DNA of 13,941 bases. Origin: Cochliopodium minus (lineage: Eukaryota; Discosea; Himatismenida; Cochliopodiidae). A program made the position numbers and the translations under genes. The stretch lies in the NCBI GenBank assembly GCA_024220525.1, contig JAMYWO010000067.1:97294-111234 (forward strand), given 5' to 3'. Below are positions 7,853 through 13,941 of this stretch, piece after piece. The notes beneath the pieces are model-generated. The model saw nothing but the letters and a program-made list of their open reading frames with translations. It was not told the origin of the DNA and did no database searches. Position 1 is the stretch's first letter. Each line of letters opens with the position of its first letter.

Positions 7853-10800
7853 ATGGATATAGAATTACAAAAGGATGATAGTTCTTATGGTTATTTAGAT
7901 TTTGAAGCAGAGAGTACACATGATTCAAGAATCATTTCCATTTTAAAAGCTAATAATACAATATGGACATCTTCGATTGGTGGGATCATTTTGATACACG
8001 ATCAATATGGAAATATAATAGATAAAATGAGAGCACCATCAAAATCTGAAGTTGATTATGTATCCCAACAACACCATATATAGTTTTTTTTTGAATTATT
8101 TTTTTATATTCAATCAGATTGCTTGTATGACTTACATCAATAATGTGGTTTGGATGGGATGTTCAAATGGAAACATATTTGGAATATCTGTAGATACAAG
8201 AAAATTATTAATAGAAATAAAAGATGCACATAAGGGATCAGGTAATTTAATATAATATGTATATCCAACATGATATCATTTCCATATTCTTTTTATCTCA
8301 ATGAATATATTACCGTCATAATATTTTATAAAATAAATAGTCACTGCTATAGCTGCATCAGAAAAAAATAATACAATATGGAGTGGATCATCTGATGAAT
8401 ATTTATGTTGCTGGGATATATCAGATTTTGAAGAAATAAAGAAACCATTCAATATAAATATTCAAAAATCACAATGGATAAGATGTATGTTGTATTATTC
8501 TGGGAGGATCTGGGTGGGATACGATGATTCCAAAATAAGAATTTTCGATGAAAATACTTCAAAGTTGATGTTCGAAATAAATGCGCATCGTGGGAAGTAA
8601 GACAATTTAAAATTAAAAATTTTACAGTTTATTTAATTTTTTCTTTTTTATGAAATAAATAGTGTGACATGTTTGGCTTTGCAAGAAGATGGTAAAAAAA
8701 AAAAATCCAATCAAAAGAATTACTCTTTAATATAGAGTATGTATAAAAAATTTAGTAAATCTATATAATCTGAAAAGAGATTTCTGAATTATTTATTAAC
8801 GTTATTATTTGGGATGTTGTTAGTACAAAATAATTTTCAATCAATATTTGAATCTTTCAAAAAATTTTTAAAAGATTTCCGAATTGTTTAAAAGCAAAAA
8901 AAATTGTTTTGGGAAATATTTAATCTCAATTCACTTGTAAATTTGAAGCCCAAAATTATTAATCAAACCCAAAGAAAACCCTTATTAACTTTTATTTTTT
9001 AAAATTTTTAAATGTTTCTAAACAAAATATAAAAACCTTTTTTTTTTTTTAAAAAAAATAAAGGATATGTTTGGAGTGGATCGGCCGACAAAACGATATG
9101 CAAATGGGACGGAAAAGAATACGTGAACACTCTCAAAGTAGAAACGTCAACGAGAGTGATGAGTCTGACATGCTCGACAAGTCTCGTGTGGGCAGGAGGA
9201 GTGGACAGAGGAGTGACAATCTTTTCGTCGCATTCAGGAAAACCGATCAAAAACTTTGGGAAAGAGTCAAAGGGAACCGTGTCGTACTTGTACTTGATTG
9301 GCGAACAAATGTGGGTGGGGAGGGGTAACGGAAAAATATTCGTGTACAACACCTGTGCTGTTTTGAACATTTCACATCCTCCCAAAACTCCCCGCAAACC
9401 ATCTCCCAACAGCACGATTGGCAACCTCTCTCCCATCATCGAGAAGAGGATGAACGAGGAAAGCAAGAGCAACTTTTCGTTCAAAGTGAAGAAAGACACC
9501 ATCATGCATGAGAAGCTTATGGCCGAGGAGGAGAAGAAGGAGTTGGAGGAGATCGTGCTCACTTTGGATGAGGAGAATCGTTACAAGGACGTTTCCTTGC
9601 AGAACCTCCATTACGAGAAGCAGCAACTTGAGGAGCACAACGAATCTCTCCGCCAGCTTCTCGACGAGGCAAACGAACATCTCAACATCTACAAGGAGCA
9701 GGAGCACCTCATCGTCAACGACAACGAGCAGTTCAAGTCCCAGTTCGAATTTCTTAGCGGAGAGCTCGAAAAACTCCGCCGCGAGAACAAAAGGCTCAAC
9801 GACGAGCTTCAGAAGTGTTACATTCAGCTCGAGAGGATCGGCGTCCTCGAATTCCAGAACGACAACTTGAAAAGAGATTTGGAGAACAGGGATCGTCAGT
9901 ACAACTCTTTGCTTAACGAGTGTTCTGATCTCCGAAACCGCAATGACTCTTTGGAGAAGGAGCTCTCTCTTTTGAGGCAGAGGCTTCGCCAGTTTGAGGA
10001 TCTTGCTGTTGATGCCAAGAAACTTGAGCAGTGTTTTGTGCAGTCTCAGAAGGATTTACAGCTCGCCAATCAATTGATCGACCAACTTAAATTGGACAAC
10101 GAAAACCATGAGAAAAATGCTTTGCATTATCAGAAATTGGGTACCCTTTTTTTTTTGTTTAGTTTTTTTTTTTTTTTTTTTATGAATTAAATTTTTATTC
10201 CAAAATAAATAAACAATTTTCAATTAATTTATTTTTTTATTGAAAAAGAGACATAAAAAGTCAGAATATAGTGGTAACGAAAAAAAAGAGGGCGATGTTG
10301 TGTGATTTAGGAATTTCGAAACACCAAAACGTGAAAGAGACAATGATAATAGGAACGAAACCATACTACAGCCCCCAAATGATCTCCTCCAACATGCAAA
10401 ACAACATTTACGTTGCCAACACTCATGATGACATCTATTCTTTCGGTTATGTCGCTTTCGAACTTTTTTTGCAAAAATTTGCTTATTTTCACCTCAAAGA
10501 TGAAGAAATCCAACAAAATAAAAAAAATGATTCCACTAATGTAAAAATTTTATTATTTTTAAACTTTTATATTTTATTTTTATTTTTTATTTTTTTTATA
10601 TTTATTATTTTTTTTTGTTTTTAAAATTTTTTAATTTTTTTTATTATCAGAAAAATGATATACCATCGGGAATAATTTTGGAGGAGAAAATAAAGTGGAA
10701 GAAAATGATAGAGGGATGCTGGAAGTATGAAGGCGAGAAAAGGATGAAGGCATCTGACTGTGTTAACTTTATCCAACAATTAATTCTCCTCCATGATCAA

Positions 10801-12228
10801 TCAAACAACAAAAACAAAAATCAATTCAATCAATCTTCCGAAAATTCTTCCGAAAGTTCCGAAAACAATTTCATTCATGGTAACAAAGTTATTGATGTTA
10901 TTAATAATGTTAATAATAATGTTAATAATGATGTTATTAATAATGTTTATAATAATGTTAATAATGATGTTCATAATAATGTTAATAATAATGTTAATAA
11001 TAATGTTAATGATGTTAATAATAATGTTAATAATGATGTTATTAATGATGTTCATAATAATAATGATTTCCTTAATAATAATGATTTCCTTAATAATAAT
11101 GTTGGTGTTGTAGATGATAATAAAGGCGATGGCAAAGATAAAGAGAGCGAGAATTATCAGGAGATTGAAAAAAAGAAAGAGGAGATTTATTTTTTGAAAA
11201 AGAAGATTCAAGGGTTGGAGTTGGATAAAAAATTGAATGAAGAAAAAATAGATCAGTTAGAATCCTCCCTTCTTTTGTACAAAACCAATCAACTTTCTCG
11301 ACAAAGAGAACAAAAATTCACAAACAACAGTTACAACAATCTTAATAATAATCTTAACAACAATATTAATAATAATAAAGACAATATTAATAATAATAAA
11401 GACAATATTTATAATAATAATAAAGAAAATGAGAAAAATAATTTTAATAATAACAATAATAATAATCTTTGCAATAATGTTAATCTAGGTAAAGAATTTA
11501 ATAAAATAGTGGAGGATAACAATACATTTATTTCTCAAGTGGAAACAAAAATGAATTCAATGAAACTTTCTCAGCAAATTTCACTGAAAAAATTAAATTT
11601 TGTTGATAAATTCTTCGAAGAATTCGAAAAAGAAGCCTCCCTTCTTTCTCCTCTACATTCTCTCCAAACAAAAACTTCTCCTCTCAATTTTAACACAAAT
11701 AATAATGACGAAAACAATAATAAAACAAATAATAAAGATAAAAACAAAGAGAATTACAAGATGGTGAGTGAAGTGAAAAAACATTTTATTTGTTTGAATT
11801 GTAAAGAAATAATTGATAAAGTTCATCATTGTGGAAACTGTAATGCCAACTGCTGCGAAAGTTGTGGAGTCACCAAGGAAAACGAACTTTGTTGTCCTGT
11901 TTGCGTGTTGACAGAGGAAGTCTCTGAGTGTACATTGATGCCCCTCGTTAAAATGGATCAGACCATTTCTAATTTTGTTGTTTCTTGTAATGTTTGCAAT
12001 GTTGAAGTTAAAAGATCTCTTTTTGATTCTCATTTTGTTGAGCATGATCTCACTCCTTGTCTTGCTTTTTCTTTTGGTTGTGATTTTAAAGGGAAAAATT
12101 CAGAGATTTTCAATCATCAAAGTTCTTGTTTGCATCTTTTTAAACATCAAAATGAAGTTTTAAACAAAAGATATTCTATTTTGATTGATAAAATCAAACA
12201 TTTCAAGAATGATTTGAAGAATTTTTGA
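7853..12228 (+). CDS. 1186-residue WD40 - coiled coil - kinase C-lobe - poly-Asn - RING/TRAF-finger protein
   Basis: Exons: 7853-8059, 8118-8241, 8341-8596, 8663-8691, 9064-10140, 10251-10540, 10651-12228 (stop TGA); 3561 nt. Residues 30-306 form seven WD40-like blades, each with an IW or VW signature (W38, W81, W124, W168, W209, W248, W289). After a Pro/Ser linker, about 335-560 is one long acidic/basic coiled coil. Then comes a kinase C-lobe: DIKSQN (565-570), CDLG (582-585), GTKPYYSPQ (599-607), DDIYSFG (624-630), CW (684-685) and R692. It has no glycine loop, lysine or alpha-C helix, so it is probably a pseudokinase. Asn-rich stretches (about 741-813, 890-938) flank a second short coiled coil. 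The C-terminus has a C/H-rich module: C1042-x2-C1045, C1055, C1058, C1062, C1066, C1075 or C1076, C1079. TRAF-type fingers follow, with C1107-x2-C1110, H1122, C1131, C1138, H1150 and C1154. A scaffold or ubiquitin-ligase role is inferred, not shown. Overall frame and splices are consistent; the exon 5/6 junction is discussed separately. Confidence 0.82.
8692..9063 (+). other. 372 nt intron 4 of the multidomain gene
   Basis: This is the longest intron in the window. It joins GATG at 8688-8691 to GATATG at 9064, giving EDGYVWSGSADKT, a perfect WD40 continuation, so the borders are secure. It holds no ORF or RNA gene that I can see. It separates AT-rich upstream exons from the much GC-richer exon 5. 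Confidence 0.85.
10141..10250 (+). other. Intron 5 of the multidomain gene, joining coiled coil to kinase lobe
   Basis: Donor GTACCC follows TTG-G at 10137-10140; acceptor GAG ends at 10250. The split codon G|AC encodes Asp, giving KL-DIKSQNIVV, which matches the kinase catalytic loop (HRDxKxxN) from the Asp onward. A neighbouring AG two bases upstream (10247-10248) would put a stop in frame two codons later, so the later AG is preferred. Confidence 0.7.
10890..11110 (+). repeat. In-frame 12 bp repeat coding for VNNN/DVNN steps
   Basis: About 220 bases are built from GTTAATAATAAT and close variants (GATGTT, GTTATT, GTTCATAAT), giving runs of Asn punctuated by Val, Asp, Ile and His. It stays in the frame of the large gene. 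A second tract of similar type (AATAAT, AACAAC) lies at about 11335-11480. Asn-rich low-complexity tracts are common in AT-rich protist proteins; no specific role can be read. Confidence 0.85.
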
Positions 12229-12279
12229 AAATAAAAAAAATTAAAAATCTTTTTTTCGCTGATCTTTTTTTTTTTTAAT

Positions 12280-12639
12280 TTAATTTTCGATAATATTCGA
12301 ATGAGAGCTTAAATCATTCGCATTTTTTAATTTATCAACTATCATACCCAATTTGAATGTCAACCAAATGGAAGGTATCAAACTTCCCAAAAAGAAAGTT
12401 GAAAATATTAAAATGGAAGCTATTAACTTGTTATTTTCGAACAACCAAATTATGATTGCAAATGAAATGAATCCAAGATATAAATCAACCAATGTCACCA
12501 CCCCCCAATTTGTGCTTGCTATTAATTTGAATGTTGTGCTTATATTTTCAGTGGCTAATCCCCATATTATCAAAGAAAATAAGGTAATGAAACCCACTCC
12601 ATAAAATAATCTCAAAATTGTTATTGCTGTTTTATTCAT
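12280..12639 (-). CDS. Small three-helix membrane protein, DUF1475-like
   Basis: A single open frame of 119 residues starts at the ATG at 12639 and stops with TAA at 12282-12280; no intron is needed. Hydrophobic segments lie at about residues 8-28, 45-67 and 72-95, followed by a polar tail rich in Asn and Ser. The central phrase NWGVVTLVDLYLGF followed by an acidic residue after the helix (LFEN) resembles the W...TL.D.Y..F...E pattern I associate with small DUF1475-type membrane proteins. I cannot confirm that here, and no biochemical function is known to me for the family. Its stop lies only 51 bp from the stop of the convergent multidomain gene. It is the only intron-free gene in the window, which fits either a small old gene or a recent intron-free arrival. 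Coding status is well supported by the clean hydrophobic pattern; the family name is tentative. Confidence 0.7.
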   Translation of the reverse strand: MNKTAITILRLFYGVGFITLFSLIIWGLATENISTTFKLIASTNWGVVTLVDLYLGFISFAIIIWLFENNKLIASILIFSTFFLGSLIPSIWLTFKLGMIVDKLKNANDLSSHSNIIEN

Positions 12640-12795
12640 TTTTACTTTTTTTAAATTTTTAATTATAAATTGGATTTGGAAAGTTTATATTTTAAAATTG
12701 ATTCCATTTGTTAATGCCTTTGAAACAAAAGACTTTCCATTCAAATTTTTTGATCTTTCAATTCTAATAAAAAATAAAGATATATTAACAATATT

Positions 12796-13941
12796 TTATT
12801 TATTTTTTTGGTTGACAGTAAGAATGGACAAGTTTGCAGTATTCTCATCAGTTGATAAAACAACATCTTTTTTGAAAGGAGAATCCAAATCAATACTTTC
12901 AACATCAGAAGACTTTGGAGAAGACTTAAGCTTGCTGAAAAAGTAATAATTGAGAACTCCCAACTTTGTCATGATGAGCAAAACAAAAAGGAGAACGTTG
13001 GGTCCAAATGTTGAGAAAGATTCACCAACCACTGTGGGAACCAAAAGTTCTCCAATGTTACTAAAAAAAATGATAAACGAGACAGCTTCTGAACTTAAAA
13101 ATATTCCGTATTCTGCAACCACACAAAATCCTTTTTTTTTTAAAAAAAATAAATTTAAGAGTTAAATAAAATAAAAGTTAAATCATAAAAAAAAACCTGT
13201 TGCGAATTGAGGTCCTAATGAAAAACCAAAAACGAAAATTCCAAGAGAAAGTAAAACTATTTATTTTTAAAAAAAGATTATAAATACAAAAATGGATAAT
13301 AAATGGAGATTAAAGTTTTTTTTTAAAAATTTGTTTTACAAGGGTTTTTGAGAGGAATGATGAGAACCAGAAAAACTACGGAGAGCATCCCTGTGAGGAC
13401 TTCTACAAAAAGCATGTTTTTAGCAGAAAATTTGGAAGACAGCACTGATGTTATCAGTCTTCCTAATGTAAATGCGCTATAATACAAACTCGTCAAAAAA
13501 TCTAAAAAAATGAAAAAATAATAAAAAAAAATAACCAATTAAAATAAAATAATTCAAAAATTGAAGAAAATAAATTAAAAAGCTTAAAAATTAATTTAAT
13601 ATATCGAAAGAACAAATTTAATAAATTAAAAATAAATAATTAAATATTAAATATTAAATAATTAAAATATAAATTAATGAATAAAAATAATTTATTGAAC
13701 CCGCTTCTTTTTCAGTGTATTTATATTGTGAAACACCATAAAAGTCTATCCAACTGCCAGTAGCCACTTCTTGTCCTAAAAATTAGGAAATAAAGTTTAT
13801 TGAATTTTTTAAAAAAAAATTTAACAACAAATAAATTTAAGAAATTAAAAATAAAAATAATTTCAAAAATAAAAATAAAAATAAAAATAAAAATAAAAAT
13901 AAAAATAAAAATAAAAATAAAAATAAAAATAAAATAAAAAT
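12796..13941 (-). CDS. 3' part of a major facilitator superfamily transporter (5' end beyond right edge)
   Basis: Exons in coding order: 13775-13701, 13501-13340, 13256-13197, 13130-12796 (stop TAA); 632 nt, about 209 residues, with introns of 199, 83 and 66 nt that keep frame. The 5' part lies beyond the window, after the intron running from 13776 to the edge. The encoded half shows GQEVATGSWIDFYG, then YSAFTLGRLITSVLSSKF. The TLGRL phrase and the glycine-rich entry are typical of the second half of sugar-type MFS carriers (FucP/MFSD4-like). Next come a long hydrophobic stretch (LTGMLSVVFLVLIIPL), then FGFSLGPQFATGF and SNIGELLVPTVVGE, and about two more helices. The last 40 residues are polar (SKLKSSPKSSDVESIDLDSP), a predicted cytoplasmic tail with many Ser. 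I infer a plasma- or organelle-membrane transporter; the substrate is unknown. It sits 156 bp upstream of the small membrane-protein gene on the same strand. Confidence 0.82.
13864..13941. repeat. AAAAAT hexamer microsatellite inside a transporter intron
   Basis: A T falls every sixth base in an A run (AAAAAT on plus, ATTTTT on the coding minus strand), with a 5-base step near 13935. The tract runs to the window edge. It lies in the intron upstream of the exon starting at 13775, so as in the left-edge repeat the coding strand is the T-rich one. Confidence 0.93.

Noticed and set aside
9008-9707. Long minus-strand open frames (184 and 111 codons) opposite the coiled-coil exon
   Set aside because: They are antisense shadows of exon 5: the plus frame has WD40 motifs and a regular coiled coil, while the minus frames have no recognisable domain and low-complexity Leu/Ser runs.
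9508-9870. Plus-strand 120-codon frame rich in Arg and Ser
   Set aside because: Out-of-frame reading of the coiled-coil exon; composition is a by-product of GAG/AAG-rich codons.
10890-11110. Regular repeats as a CRISPR-like array
   Set aside because: No spacers, unit is 12 bp and in frame with the large gene; the genome is eukaryotic.
10801-11211. Minus-strand frame made of Ile and Asn repeats
   Set aside because: It is the complement of the poly-Asn repeat; such frames arise automatically from ATT/AAT steps.
12353-12604. Plus-strand 83-codon frame
   Set aside because: Antisense to the small three-helix protein, whose hydrophobic pattern and start are convincing.

Overview
The window looks like nuclear DNA of a small-genome, AT-rich unicellular eukaryote. 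Protein-coding stretches are repeatedly cut by short introns (mostly 45-120 nt, GT...AG), introns are T-rich on the coding strand, one protein carries long asparagine tracts, and neighbouring genes are only about 50-160 bp apart. All splice junctions below were worked out by hand from reading frame, GT/AG borders and family motifs; there is no transcript evidence. Stops used are TAA and TGA. An amoebozoan or rhizarian-type protist would fit, but I cannot name the species.

Layout, left to right. (1) 1-521, plus strand: the 3' end of a type I membrane protein whose last helix is split by an intron; it runs off the left edge. (2) 627-1799, minus: a complete seven-exon HAD-family phosphatase of 241 residues. 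(3) 1913-4054, minus: a nine-exon PAQR (adiponectin-receptor / hemolysin III type) seven-helix protein. (4) 4172-5697, minus: a membrane-anchored family-2-like glycosyltransferase with a TPR-like C-terminus. (5) 5774-7437, minus: a second, ten-exon PAQR protein, paralogous to (3). (6) 7438-7852: a 415 bp divergent intergenic region, the only sizeable non-coding gap. (7) 7853-12228, plus: a seven-exon, 1186-residue multidomain protein. It carries a seven-bladed WD40-like propeller, a long coiled coil, a protein-kinase C-lobe without an N-lobe, asparagine-rich repeats, and a RING-like plus TRAF-type cysteine/histidine module. (8) 12280-12639, minus: a small three-helix membrane protein, DUF1475-like. 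(9) 12796 to past the right edge, minus: the 3' part of a major-facilitator transporter.

Five of the eight genes are membrane proteins and a sixth (the glycosyltransferase) has an N-terminal anchor. I see no pathway linking all of them. The two PAQR genes flank the glycosyltransferase on the same strand, which suggests a local duplication, but no operon-like co-function can be claimed in a eukaryote.

The most unusual object is the 1186-residue protein. Its parts (sensor-like propeller, oligomerising coiled coil, degenerate kinase lobe, RING/TRAF fingers) resemble an animal TRAF7 turned end to end, with a kinase fragment inserted. Its central 1077-nt exon has a base composition clearly richer in GC than the exons on either side.
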